In this document: positions 45,157 to 53,899 of the stretch, piece after piece
How the letters are laid out: each line of letters starts with the position of its first letter
How positions within the stretch are numbered: the stretch's first letter is position 1
Program-made: the position numbers and the translations under genes
Notes under the pieces: generated by a model
Told to the model about the DNA's origin: nothing
The model's database searches: none
What the model saw: only the letters and a program-made list of their open reading frames with translations
Assembly: GCA_903824665.1 (NCBI GenBank)
Contig: CAIJXT010000003.1
Span: forward strand, 169,477-233,476
Length of the DNA stretch: 64,000 nt
Source of the DNA: an uncultured Bacteroidota bacterium
GTDB lineage: Bacteria > Bacteroidota > Bacteroidia > Chitinophagales > Chitinophagaceae
Direction of reading: 5' to 3'

Positions 45157-47163
45157 ATGAATCAAAACAACAGGGCAAATGAGGCCAGCGAGGGTATACG
45201 ATACCGCCACAGTACATGGCGCAATACCGCACTGGTGGCACTGTTTGTGTTGCTTTCTGTGCCGGTATGCGCACAAACCAATGCACTGCATGCAGAAAAT
45301 GACTGTAAGGGTATGTCGGGGAAACCTGATCGTATCCTGAGCAAACAAACGATTGCCAGTGTATTTGAAGATGATTATGACATCCGCAGTATTCACTTCG
45401 ACCTGCAACTTTCAGACGTATCTGCGGCCCTGACGGGCGCTGTGACGACCAGGGGAGTAGTAACATCGCCGCAGATGGACAGGTATACTTTCGAGCTCGA
45501 CGACACACTGATTATTGATTCGGTGGTGCTGAATGGCGCTGTGCTGCCCGTATCGTCCAATGGCAAAATCCGTACGGTGACACCCGGCGCAGCACTTCCG
45601 CAGGGTACTTTGTTCAGCGCTCGGGTGCACTACCACGGGTATCCCCGGGGCGCAATGGACATACACAACCCGGGCCTGCACCACGACACTGCCACCAATA
45701 TCACATTCAGTATGGCGGAGCCCTATTTTGCACACCTTTGGTGGCCATGCAAACAATCGCTGCGGGACAAAATCGACTCTGTTTCGATGTGGATCACGGT
45801 ACCTGGCGGAGTGTCGGCAGGAAGCAACGGGCTGCTGGAGCGAGTGACAACTATGGATGCCGGCAAGCGCAGGTATGAATGGAAAACCCGCTACCCTATT
45901 GACTACTACCTGATATCGGTAGCAGTAAGCAAATACTATGAATACTCGTACATGATGCGGTTTGACAACAGTACAGACAGCATGCCCATCGTCAACTACA
46001 TTGTCAACAACCCGATGGAAATTGCGCGGATAAAACCATGGCTTGACTCAACTGCACTACTGATCAACTATATGTCGGATCTATTTGGGCGGTATCCCTT
46101 CTGGAAGGAGAAGTATGGACATTGTCAGACCCCTTCAGGCATCAATATGGAGCACCAGACCATGACCAGCACAAAGTTTCCGCGGCTGAATGTGGTAGTA
46201 CATGAACTGGCCCATCAATGGTTTGGCAATCAGGTGACCTGCGGCGCATGGAATGACATATGGCTCAATGAGGGATTTGCCACATACGCTCAGTACCTGG
46301 CGTATGACAAGTATGACGGACTGGGACCAACCTATATGCGCATCATACAGGAGCATGCCACCAGTGCTATAGATGGCAGTGTGTATGTAACAGATACTAC
46401 AAACTGGAACAGAATTTTTGACGGACGGCTGACCTATAACAAAGCAGCATGCGTGATACATATGTTGCGATACGTGGTGAATGATGATGCAAAATTCTTT
46501 GGGATGCTGCGTGCCTACCTGCAGCAATTCTCCTTTGGCAATGCCACCACCAACGATTTTAAACTGGCAGCCGAAAAAGCTACCGGCATAGCTCTGGATA
46601 CATTTTTCAAACAGTGGATCTATGGAGAAGGGTATCCGTATCTGAGCGCCAACTGGAATCAGGTAAATGATGCGGTATTTCTCCGGATAAGGCAGGCATC
46701 ATCTGCCCCATGGTCTACCTTTCATTTTTCGATGGAGGTACCGATCAGGTTCTATTCTGCAAGTGGTGATACTACGCTGCGGATACCCATCAATGATGAT
46801 ACCCATCAGCTCAGGTATGTGTTTGACAGAAAAGTAGACAGTATAGCAATAGACCCTGACAGGTGGCTGCTTTTCAGAAAGGCGGGTGACCCGCTAAGAG
46901 ATCCCGGTCTGAACCTGCTGCCTGAAACACCATCGGTACACCCCAACCCTACCAACGGTTGGCTGTATGTGTCGTACAAGAACCTGAAAGAACCTTCGCT
47001 GATCATACAGGATGCCACTGGCAGAAAGGTAATAGCTGAGCGGTTGGCGTGGGATGCCGGCATTGCACCAATTGATATCTCCAACTTACCCAAAGGGATA
47101 TACCTCTATCAGGTGGTGAGCAATGGAAAGATTGCTGCTACAGGCAAGATAAGCAAGGAATAA
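45157..47163 (+). CDS. Secreted M1-family zinc aminopeptidase with T9SS sorting domain
   Basis: Gluzincin metallopeptidase of 668 residues. The zinc site is HELAHQ (His349, His353) with the third ligand Glu372 in LNEGFATYAQYL. The upstream substrate-binding region GINMEHQTM replaces the GAMEN motif of canonical M1 enzymes. An N-terminal signal peptide follows a 21-residue polar leader (VALFVLLSVPVCAQ). A beta-domain follows the catalytic region, and the C-terminus (VHPNPTNGWLYVSYK to LPKGIYLYQVVSNGK) is a T9SS type A sorting domain. Likely releases amino acids from peptides outside the cell. Confidence 0.92.
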   Translation: MNQNNRANEASEGIRYRHSTWRNTALVALFVLLSVPVCAQTNALHAENDCKGMSGKPDRILSKQTIASVFEDDYDIRSIHFDLQLSDVSAALTGAVTTRGVVTSPQMDRYTFELDDTLIIDSVVLNGAVLPVSSNGKIRTVTPGAALPQGTLFSARVHYHGYPRGAMDIHNPGLHHDTATNITFSMAEPYFAHLWWPCKQSLRDKIDSVSMWITVPGGVSAGSNGLLERVTTMDAGKRRYEWKTRYPIDYYLISVAVSKYYEYSYMMRFDNSTDSMPIVNYIVNNPMEIARIKPWLDSTALLINYMSDLFGRYPFWKEKYGHCQTPSGINMEHQTMTSTKFPRLNVVVHELAHQWFGNQVTCGAWNDIWLNEGFATYAQYLAYDKYDGLGPTYMRIIQEHATSAIDGSVYVTDTTNWNRIFDGRLTYNKAACVIHMLRYVVNDDAKFFGMLRAYLQQFSFGNATTNDFKLAAEKATGIALDTFFKQWIYGEGYPYLSANWNQVNDAVFLRIRQASSAPWSTFHFSMEVPIRFYSASGDTTLRIPINDDTHQLRYVFDRKVDSIAIDPDRWLLFRKAGDPLRDPGLNLLPETPSVHPNPTNGWLYVSYKNLKEPSLIIQDATGRKVIAERLAWDAGIAPIDISNLPKGIYLYQVVSNGKIAATGKISKE

Positions 47164-47174
47164 ATACAAAAAAG

Positions 47175-47199
47175 CTAGGTTCAGGCACTAATCACCTAG
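47175..47199 (-). terminator. Short terminator overlapping the lipoprotein stop codon
   Basis: CTAGGT and ACCTAG pair across 13 nt; on the minus strand the stem is followed by CTTTTTT. The stop codon at 47196-47198 lies inside the stem. Confidence 0.45.
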
Positions 47200-48044
47200 A
47201 GCGGCACATCTATTCGGATCTGTTTGGAGAATGTTCTGCCATTCTGATCCTTACCATCGACCTTCCACATTACAGAACGCAGCACAACAGTCATTGGCTT
47301 CTGATTGGCAGACCTCACATTACGCACACTGCTTACCAGTTCCTGTACTTTTTTGCGGCTCAGACGGCGGCGTTGTGCAGCACGCTGCACGGCATTGCGT
47401 ATGTCTGAAGCATCGGCATCATAGTATTCGAGCGACTTAGTATCGAGACCGGCAACGGGAAAAGCGTTGTTGCCACCCTTCATCTGTTCCCAACGGGTAG
47501 TTACGGAAAGTTGTTCGAGCGGTATCGGTCCGTAATTGCTTTTCATAATCACTACTGTATGGTAGCGCTGCGAAACCTTTGTTACATTACCAGACACCCT
47601 GAGTGTTGCTTGCTCAATAGATCCACTGACAAGCGTATATACTGCACCATTGGCCCTCTGCAGGTTCTTATTGCCAGCCTGCTTTACCTCTATACCCGGC
47701 AGCATAACAGTAACCTCGCCGAACTCGGCTTTCATACCGGGTGTATTGGGAAGGGCTGGTGCAGCGGCTGGCTTTTCGGGTACTGCAGGTGCTGTGGTGG
47801 CGGTTTTTGTGGTGTCCTTAGCGGGTTCTGCCGCAGTACCTTCATCGGCACCCTCTGACGGAGGAATAACAGGCTGCAGGTCCGTTACAAGATCCTTGAG
47901 CTGCTGCTCATCAGATTCGGTAACGATGGAGCTGGAATCACCGAGCGTAATGGGACCATTACCCGCCGGTTTCGAATCATCGCATGAAGCCAGCATCAGG
48001 GTGATACCCGCAATAAACAATATACTTCCACGCCTGTTTACCAT
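47196..48044 (-). CDS. Hypothetical lipoprotein
   Basis: 282 residues. The signal peptide has a lipobox (LMLASC, Cys at residue 21). Residues about 25-105 form an acidic, Pro/Ala/Thr-rich linker. The remainder is a beta-sandwich-like domain (GEVTVMLPGIEVKQ, YTLVSGSIEQATLRVSG, YHTVVIMKSNYGPIPLEQLSV) followed by a basic helical stretch (RNAVQRAAQRRRLSRKKV). No family recognised. It lies directly downstream of the E1 fusion gene, about 70 bp apart. Confidence 0.7.
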   Translation of the reverse strand: MVNRRGSILFIAGITLMLASCDDSKPAGNGPITLGDSSSIVTESDEQQLKDLVTDLQPVIPPSEGADEGTAAEPAKDTTKTATTAPAVPEKPAAAPALPNTPGMKAEFGEVTVMLPGIEVKQAGNKNLQRANGAVYTLVSGSIEQATLRVSGNVTKVSQRYHTVVIMKSNYGPIPLEQLSVTTRWEQMKGGNNAFPVAGLDTKSLEYYDADASDIRNAVQRAAQRRRLSRKKVQELVSSVRNVRSANQKPMTVVLRSVMWKVDGKDQNGRTFSKQIRIDVPL

Positions 48045-48114
48045 ATCCAGTTTCTATTACGAATGTAATGAAAAGAATTTAGTGTTAAACCAAATTCCGT
48101 TTCACGGTATTCTG

Positions 48115-50091
48115 CTAGTAATTCAGCAGTTTGTTCACTGCCTGATCGAGTCTGTTGCTGGCCATAAAGTTCTGTTCGAGCTCTATTGCAAATGGCACCG
48201 GTGTATCCAGACTTGCACAACGCATAACCGGTGCGTCGAGCCATTGAAAACAATGTTCTGCGATCCAGGCTGCAAGCTCTCCGCCAAAGCCACCAAATAA
48301 GGTGTCTTCATGCAGCACCAGCACCTTACCGGTACTGCGTACAGCAGCGGTGATGGCCTCGTAGTCGAGCGGCAGCAATGTACGCAGATCTAATATCTCT
48401 ATTGAAATACCGGGATGTGCTGTGGCATAAGCAGTAGCCCAATGCACTCCCATACCATAAGTAATGATGGTGATATCCTCACCTTCGCTCACGCGCCTTG
48501 CCTTTCCGATTTCTGTGGTATAGTACTCATCAGGTACCAGGCCATGAATACCTCTGTACAATGCCTTGTGCTCGAAGAACATCACCGGATTGGGGTCCTG
48601 TATTGCTGCGATCAGCAGGCCTTTGGCATCAGCAGGAGAAGATGGGTAAACTACCTTAAGCCCGGGTGTATGTGTAAACCAGGCTTCGTTGCACTGTGAA
48701 TGGAACGGACCAGCGCCCACGCCACCACCTGTAGGCATACGTACCACGACGTCTGCATTCTGCCCCCAGCGATAGTGAATCTTGGCCAGATTGTTGACAA
48801 TCTGATTAAAACCAACGGTGACAAAATCGCCAAACTGCATCTCCATCATGGCTTTGTATCCCTTAATAGAGAGACCAAGCGCTGTACCTACAATGGCGCT
48901 TTCGCACAGTGGCGTATTGCGCACCCTGTCTTTACCGAACAGGGGTACAAAACCTTCTGTAACCTTGAAGGCACCTCCATATTCGGCAATATCCTGCCCC
49001 ATGAGCACGAGGTTGGGGAAACGCTCCATACTCTGGCGCAGGCCGTCGGAAATAGCCTGTATGAATTTCTTTTCAGTACCAGCAGAAACAGGTGCAACCT
49101 CAGGCAGTGCCAGTGGCGCATATACATCGGCAATTTCTTCGGCAGTATCTGGCTGAATGTGAGGCGCTTCGAAACCTTCTGCAAGTCCGGCTTCGATCTC
49201 CTGCTGTATGCCTGCCCTGATGGCAGCTATCTTATCATCATCGAGAATCTGAATCTCTTTAAGGTAAGTTTCAAAATTATGCACCGGGTCTTTCTTTCCC
49301 CACTCCTCAAAAAGCTCTTTGGGTACATACTTCACGCCGCTTGCTTCTTCATGCCCTCTCATTCTGAATGTCATGCACTCTATGAGTATAGGCTTCTGCT
49401 CGGCTATGCAATATGCACGTGCCTTGGATATTTCGCGGTAGACTTCCAGTATGTTGTTACCATCGATAGTGATGCCCCTCATTCCATATCCGAGCGCCCT
49501 ATCAGCAAGTTGCTCGCATACAAACTGTTCGTTTACCGGTGTACTTAGTCCATATCCGTTGTTCTCAATGATAAAGATCACCGGCAGGTTCCATACTGCG
49601 GCAACATTGAGTGCCTCATGAAAATCGCCCTCACTGGTTCCACCGTCGCCGCTGAAGGCTACAGAAACGCTTTTTTCGCCTTTCAGTTTGTGGGCGAGGC
49701 TGATACCATCGGCAATGGCCAACTGGGGCCCCAAATGCGATATCATACCACAGATATGATACTCATTGGCGCCAAAGTGAAAGGAACGTTCGCGGCCTTT
49801 GCTGAAGCCCTCTTTACGGCCCTGCCACTGCATGAAGAGCTTTGCAAACGGCATTTTGCGCACCGTAAATACGCCCAGATTGCGGTGCAGGGGCATCACG
49901 TATTCGTTATCTGCGATGGCCATGGTAGCTCCAACAGATATGGCTTCCTGGCCAATGCCGCTAAACCACTTGCTGATACGGCCCTGACGGAGCAGTACCA
50001 GCATTTTCTCCTCTATCATGCGCGGGCGCAGTAATTCTGTATACAACTGCAAAAGCAGTTCGTCAGGCAGGCCCTTACGATCAAATTGCAT
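48115..50091 (-). CDS. 2-oxoacid dehydrogenase E1, fused alpha and beta subunits
   Basis: Thiamine diphosphate-dependent E1 that decarboxylates branched-chain 2-oxoacids or pyruvate and reductively acylates the E2 lipoyl group. Residues about 1-330 are E1-alpha: RISKWFSGIGQEAISVG, the TPP motif GDGGTSEGDFHEALN ... ENNGYGLSTPV and FRMRGHEEASG. Residues about 340-658 are E1-beta: LMGQDIAEYGGAFKVTEG, NTPLCESAIVGTALGLSIKG, MPTGGGVGAGPFHSQ and the C-terminal LHEDTLFGGFGGELAAWI. The single-chain fusion is common in Bacteroidota. No E2 or E3 gene is adjacent. Branched-chain type (EC 1.2.4.4) is favoured but pyruvate is possible. Confidence 0.9.
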   Translation of the reverse strand: MQFDRKGLPDELLLQLYTELLRPRMIEEKMLVLLRQGRISKWFSGIGQEAISVGATMAIADNEYVMPLHRNLGVFTVRKMPFAKLFMQWQGRKEGFSKGRERSFHFGANEYHICGMISHLGPQLAIADGISLAHKLKGEKSVSVAFSGDGGTSEGDFHEALNVAAVWNLPVIFIIENNGYGLSTPVNEQFVCEQLADRALGYGMRGITIDGNNILEVYREISKARAYCIAEQKPILIECMTFRMRGHEEASGVKYVPKELFEEWGKKDPVHNFETYLKEIQILDDDKIAAIRAGIQQEIEAGLAEGFEAPHIQPDTAEEIADVYAPLALPEVAPVSAGTEKKFIQAISDGLRQSMERFPNLVLMGQDIAEYGGAFKVTEGFVPLFGKDRVRNTPLCESAIVGTALGLSIKGYKAMMEMQFGDFVTVGFNQIVNNLAKIHYRWGQNADVVVRMPTGGGVGAGPFHSQCNEAWFTHTPGLKVVYPSSPADAKGLLIAAIQDPNPVMFFEHKALYRGIHGLVPDEYYTTEIGKARRVSEGEDITIITYGMGVHWATAYATAHPGISIEILDLRTLLPLDYEAITAAVRSTGKVLVLHEDTLFGGFGGELAAWIAEHCFQWLDAPVMRCASLDTPVPFAIELEQNFMASNRLDQAVNKLLNY

Positions 50092-50265
50092 ATCCGGTAT
50101 TTGGGTGCAAAAGTAAGGCTGTATCCTTTAACTACGAGATGAAAATTTGATGGAGGTGCCGTAACACAGCAACTGGGGGAGCAGTAAAATACCTGATAAA
50201 CGAATAATGACGATAAAAACAAACGGCCTACATAAGAGAAATGCAAAAAAATGTAGCGTATTCTA

Positions 50266-50505
50266 TCAAATTTTCGCGTAGTGAAGTTCTCTTTTAAAGT
50301 CAAAGAAGCTCTCCAAAGAAAGGTCTTCGTCAATTTCCGGCCAATGGATACTTTCGGCAAAAGGACCTAATTCAAAATTACTACGCTGATCTGGAGATGC
50401 ATTGGCCAACCTGCTAAACCAAGCCAGTGGATTACCTATAGTATGCCCACTGTCTGTTACAACATAGATATTATCACTATCAAACCAAACACGAACAATT
50501 TTCAT
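50266..50505 (-). CDS. DUF2442 domain-containing protein
   Basis: 79-residue protein matching the DUF2442 pattern: WFDSDNIYVVTDSGHTIGNPLAWFSRLANASPDQRSNFEL (read in parts) and a WPEIDEDLSLESFF end. DUF2442 proteins are usually encoded beside DUF4160 proteins, as here (11 bp downstream of its partner). The pair is often suspected to be a toxin-antitoxin module; that is not demonstrated by this sequence. Confidence 0.8.
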   Translation of the reverse strand: MKIVRVWFDSDNIYVVTDSGHTIGNPLAWFSRLANASPDQRSNFELGPFAESIHWPEIDEDLSLESFFDFKRELHYAKI

Positions 50506-50516
50506 AAAAGAGATTT

Positions 50517-50747
50517 TCAGCCATGAATTTCATGCCATTTTGCAATAATTTCTACTTGTCGCTCCTCAATGATGGCTTCAGCAAGTGAAAGGTCTTTTAT
50601 CTTCATCCCCTTACTTTCAACAAGTTTCACTGGTTCCAACTCGAACTTTGCCGTTCCATCAGCATTCCTGACATGTATATGCATTGGCAAATGCTCAAGA
50701 CTGAAAAAAAAGAACTTCATTCCAAAAAACCTAAACAACTCGGGCAT
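50517..50747 (-). CDS. DUF4160 domain-containing protein
   Basis: 76 residues from the ATG at 50747 (MPELFRFFGMKFFFF); an upstream Met at 50783 adds 12 residues that are unlike the family. The conserved DUF4160 pattern is visible: PMHIHVRNADGTAKFEL and a C-terminal EAIIEERQVEIIAKWHE. First gene of the two-gene unit with the DUF2442 protein. Predicted cytoplasmic; function unproven. Confidence 0.8.
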   Translation of the reverse strand: MPELFRFFGMKFFFFSLEHLPMHIHVRNADGTAKFELEPVKLVESKGMKIKDLSLAEAIIEERQVEIIAKWHEIHG

Positions 50748-50842
50748 GTGAAAATAATTCAATACAAATATAGCAAAACTCATCCCTTGTTCACAAATAA
50801 AAGCCTATAAAAATTGCCGGACATATCTCAAAATAGCACGCT

Positions 50843-50850
50843 TACCTTTG
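50843..50850 (+). promoter_or_regulatory. -7 box directly in front of hemW
   Basis: TACCTTTG matches TAnnTTTG and ends four bases before the hemW ATG, which predicts a leaderless or nearly leaderless transcript. A good -33 element was not found at the expected spacing. Confidence 0.45.
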
Positions 50851-50854
50851 CCTT

Positions 50855-52030
50855 ATGCAAACACAAGAAATAAAGCCGGCTACTGCCGGAATATACCTGC
50901 ACATCCCTTTTTGCCGGCAGGCTTGTGTCTACTGCAATTTTCACTTTTCCACATCGCTGCGGCACAAAGATGATGTGTTGCGGGCTATGCTGCTGGAGAT
51001 AGAACTGCAAAGCGAATACCTTCAGGGTGCAGCAATAGAGACGATATATTTTGGTGGTGGTACACCTTCTTTGCTCACGGCAGACGAGATCAACCGGCTT
51101 ATAGAAGCCATTTACAAATACCACAATGTGGCTGCACTGAAAGAATGTACACTGGAAGCTAATCCGGACGACCTAAGCACAACCTATCTGAAATCGCTGC
51201 GAACGACACCCGTGAACCGCTTCAGTATAGGTATACAGTCGTTCAGGGAGCAGGACCTGCTGTATATGAAGCGGGCGCATAGCGCACAGCAGGCTGATAC
51301 GGCGATCAAAGCATCGCAGGATATGGGGTTTGAAAAGCTAAGCATAGATCTGATTTATGGTGTGCCAGGTATGGACGATGTCGCATGGCGCCAGAACCTG
51401 GCAAGGGTGAAGGAACTGGCAATACCCCACTTCTCGGCATATGCACTGACAGTGGAGGACAAAACAGCACTGCAATACGCCATAGCACACAAAAAAGCTG
51501 CCGCAGTAGATAGCAACCAGGCGGCGGGTCAGCTGGAGCTACTCATGGATACCGCAGCGGCCATGGGATACGAACACTACGAGATCTCTAATCTGTCCCT
51601 GCCCGGCCAGTATGCCATACACAATACCAATTACTGGCGCGGCCTGCCGTACCTGGGTGTCGGTCCATCGGCACACTCCTTCGACGGGGTGGCCGGACGC
51701 AGGTGGAATGTGGCCAACAATGCATTGTACAGCAACAGCTTGCTTGCAGAAAGAAAGCTGAACTACGAAGAAGAGCAACTGAATCCGGCAGAGCAACTGA
51801 ATGAATACATTATGACCTCGCTGCGCACCCAGTGGGGATGCGACCTTGACTATATAACGGCGAGGTGGGATGCTACAACAGCAAAGACAGTTGAAAAAAG
51901 CAGCCATTTGTTTCAGGAAAAAAAATGGATAACACAGCAACAGAACACATTGGTGCTGAGCAATGCAGGGCGGCTCTTTGCCGACAGGATAGCGTCTGAA
52001 ATGTTTGTGACAAGTGAGATGTACGTATAA
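50855..52030 (+). CDS. hemW: Radical SAM heme chaperone HemW (coproporphyrinogen oxidase-like)
   Basis: Radical SAM protein that binds heme and is thought to deliver it to respiratory enzymes; formerly annotated as oxygen-independent coproporphyrinogen III oxidase. The Fe-S motif is CxxxCxxC at Cys20, Cys24 and Cys27 (IPFCRQACVYCNF). Further landmarks: IETIYFGGGTPSLL, TLEANPDDLS, RFSIGIQSF and SIDLIYGVPGMDD; HemW-type GLPYLGVGPSAHSF follows. 391 residues and the absence of an extra N-terminal HemN segment favour HemW over HemN. Confidence 0.92.
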   Translation: MQTQEIKPATAGIYLHIPFCRQACVYCNFHFSTSLRHKDDVLRAMLLEIELQSEYLQGAAIETIYFGGGTPSLLTADEINRLIEAIYKYHNVAALKECTLEANPDDLSTTYLKSLRTTPVNRFSIGIQSFREQDLLYMKRAHSAQQADTAIKASQDMGFEKLSIDLIYGVPGMDDVAWRQNLARVKELAIPHFSAYALTVEDKTALQYAIAHKKAAAVDSNQAAGQLELLMDTAAAMGYEHYEISNLSLPGQYAIHNTNYWRGLPYLGVGPSAHSFDGVAGRRWNVANNALYSNSLLAERKLNYEEEQLNPAEQLNEYIMTSLRTQWGCDLDYITARWDATTAKTVEKSSHLFQEKKWITQQQNTLVLSNAGRLFADRIASEMFVTSEMYV

Positions 52031-52075
52031 AGGAGGATACAAGGCACTAAATAGATTTTTCACCAAATTTGCAAT

Positions 52076-52297
52076 ATGAGCACGCTAACAATTCATCCGG
52101 CAGATTTGAATCAGGAAACAGCTGTCAGAATGTTTCTTGATGCGCTGCATATTGATTACAAAACCAGCGAAAACGCCATGGATGACACAGAGTATTTTAA
52201 TATGTCTCCAGAGATGAAAGAACGGCTGAAGAAAGCTAAATCGCAGGAAGAAAACGGCGAAGGCATTGCGGTAAGTCTGGATGATATATGGAAGTGA
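52076..52297 (+). CDS. Antitoxin of a YefM/RelB-like toxin-antitoxin pair
   Basis: 73-residue small protein with a helical N-terminal part (AVRMFLDALHIDYKTSE) and an acidic C-terminal half (SPEMKERLKKAKSQEENGEGIAVSLDDIW) of the type that wraps a RelE/YoeB toxin. The C-terminal motif resembles DUF2683-type antitoxins. Its 3' end overlaps the toxin gene by 10-17 bp, as usual for such operons. A near-consensus -7 box CAAATTTG lies four bases before its ATG. Probably autoregulated with its toxin. Confidence 0.78.
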   Translation: MSTLTIHPADLNQETAVRMFLDALHIDYKTSENAMDDTEYFNMSPEMKERLKKAKSQEENGEGIAVSLDDIWK

Positions 52298-52550
52298 TCT
52301 TTATGCCGTCGCAATTGAAGATCTTGACTTCTGGAAGAAATCAGGAAATGTTATGATTCTCAAAAGAATCAGGCAACTGATAGAAGCTATTCAAATAACC
52401 CCATATGCCGGCATTGGCAAACCGGAGCGGCTTAAATATGAATGGAGTGATTGGTATTCAAGACGAATAAATGCGGAGCACCGCATTGTGTACAAATGCT
52501 TTGACAATAAAATTATCGTTTACTCTGTAAGATATCATTATCAGAAATAA
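52281..52550 (+). CDS. YoeB/Txe-like mRNA interferase toxin, possibly frameshifted near its start
   Basis: RelE-superfamily toxin that would cleave mRNA on the ribosome. The body is a clear YoeB: LDFWKKSGNVMILKRIRQLI, YAGIGKPERLKYEWSDWYSRRINAEHRIVY and a terminal SVRYHYQK with the catalytic His/Tyr region. In this frame the start is ATG 52281 (MIYGSDLYAV), unlike the family. A second ATG at 52288, in the usual overlap with the antitoxin, reads MEVIFMPS, exactly as expected for YoeB, but in the other frame; one missing base at about 52310 would join them. So this is either a frameshift mutation rescued by a different start, or a sequence error. Confidence 0.75.
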   Translation: MIYGSDLYAVAIEDLDFWKKSGNVMILKRIRQLIEAIQITPYAGIGKPERLKYEWSDWYSRRINAEHRIVYKCFDNKIIVYSVRYHYQK

Positions 52551-52611
52551 CCATTGAATATATAGTTGGCCACTGAAAATGAATCGGGGAAAAAGCAGGA
52601 TTGTATTGGCA

Positions 52612-53760
52612 CTACTCCCAATCGTTGTACTCTTTATTCCACCTGATCTTTTCGCCGGCATTACCCAATCCGAAAAGTTTGTTCATCTTCATGGTCAGGC
52701 CGATCTCGTTGTATGCACCGGCAATATGGTAGTAGGACCTGCCATAGTGTACCACAAACTTGTTGAGATCTATACCAACCCCAAAAGCAAACCCAGCAAC
52801 ACCGGGCAATGTCTGTAGCAACATCTCTTTGCGGCGCAGGTAATTGTACGAACCGGTAAGCGTGACACGCTTGCCCAAAGTAAACTCTGCACCAAAAATA
52901 AAATGTCTGAACAGCTTGTCAGTAAAATAAGACTTGGTTTTCTGATTGCTGTCTACGCCTCCGAGCACTGAATTGCCGGAGAGGTCGTCCGGATTATCGT
53001 ACCGTATATCCCATTCGTACAGGTGATGCACGGTAGTGAAGAGCTTTAGCGGTACATGCTTGAAACGTTTAGAAACGCCCAACTGCAAATCAAAGGGAAT
53101 GGGCTCCGCAGGGTTTACATCGGTATATTTATCAAGCATCACACCCATGTTTTTGGCTACAACACCAAAGTCCCAAAGGCTGGCAGTATCGTAATAATTA
53201 ATGCCGATATCCATCATAGCTGCTGTGGCGCGCTGGGTATACAATGCCGAGTGTGCCAACCTGACGTTGGCACCATACCTCCAGTGCTCGAGATAGCTGC
53301 GTGATGCTCCCAGTGTCACGGAGTAATCAATAGCTTTAAAATCACCAATTTCGGTTCCTATGGCATTGGTTTCTTTAAAGCTTCCGTAGTTTAGGTATTG
53401 CACACCCATCAGAAAAGAAGTGTTGATGCGCTCTGAATGGTACCCATAATTGAGATTGGTTGCGCTGGCACCTGCATATAGACCGTTGTAACTGAGCTGT
53501 AACTGATTGTGCAAACCCGCACGCATCATAGAAGGATTCTGTAGCGCCAGCGAGACATCGTTGTCGGGGTTGGCAACACTCATACCCCCCAAAGCCGACA
53601 CATGGGGCGAATTGGACAGCCTTAAAAACTCAAAAGCAACCTGACCTCCGGTAACCTGCCCGTAAGCGTGTGTACCTGTAAAAAACAAAGTGCAGCATAC
53701 CAATGTTATGGTATGTTGCCAGTTGATAAAAAGGGTTTTATACTGTTGCGCTATTCGCAT
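52612..53760 (-). CDS. porQ: Type IX secretion system protein PorQ
   Basis: Outer-membrane beta-barrel protein of the T9SS, which exports and attaches proteins carrying the C-terminal sorting domains seen elsewhere in this window. The signal peptide ends near HAYGQ. The N-terminal hallmark is VTGGQVAFEFLRLSNSPHVSALGG, followed by NPSMMRAG and repeated amphipathic strands. C-terminal LPGVAGFAFGVGIDLNKFVVHYGRS matches the PorP/PorV-like barrel pattern. 382 residues is typical. Confidence 0.88.
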   Translation of the reverse strand: MRIAQQYKTLFINWQHTITLVCCTLFFTGTHAYGQVTGGQVAFEFLRLSNSPHVSALGGMSVANPDNDVSLALQNPSMMRAGLHNQLQLSYNGLYAGASATNLNYGYHSERINTSFLMGVQYLNYGSFKETNAIGTEIGDFKAIDYSVTLGASRSYLEHWRYGANVRLAHSALYTQRATAAMMDIGINYYDTASLWDFGVVAKNMGVMLDKYTDVNPAEPIPFDLQLGVSKRFKHVPLKLFTTVHHLYEWDIRYDNPDDLSGNSVLGGVDSNQKTKSYFTDKLFRHFIFGAEFTLGKRVTLTGSYNYLRRKEMLLQTLPGVAGFAFGVGIDLNKFVVHYGRSYYHIAGAYNEIGLTMKMNKLFGLGNAGEKIRWNKEYNDWE

Positions 53761-53899
53761 GATATTCTTAGTGAGCTTACTCCAATTAACGTACGACTAC
53801 CGATAATATTGTATTGCCAACACACCTGCACCGGTAGTGAGAGCCGTGCACCTTGCCAAACGAATTGCAATTTACCGGTATAAAATTGCGGCACAGTGC

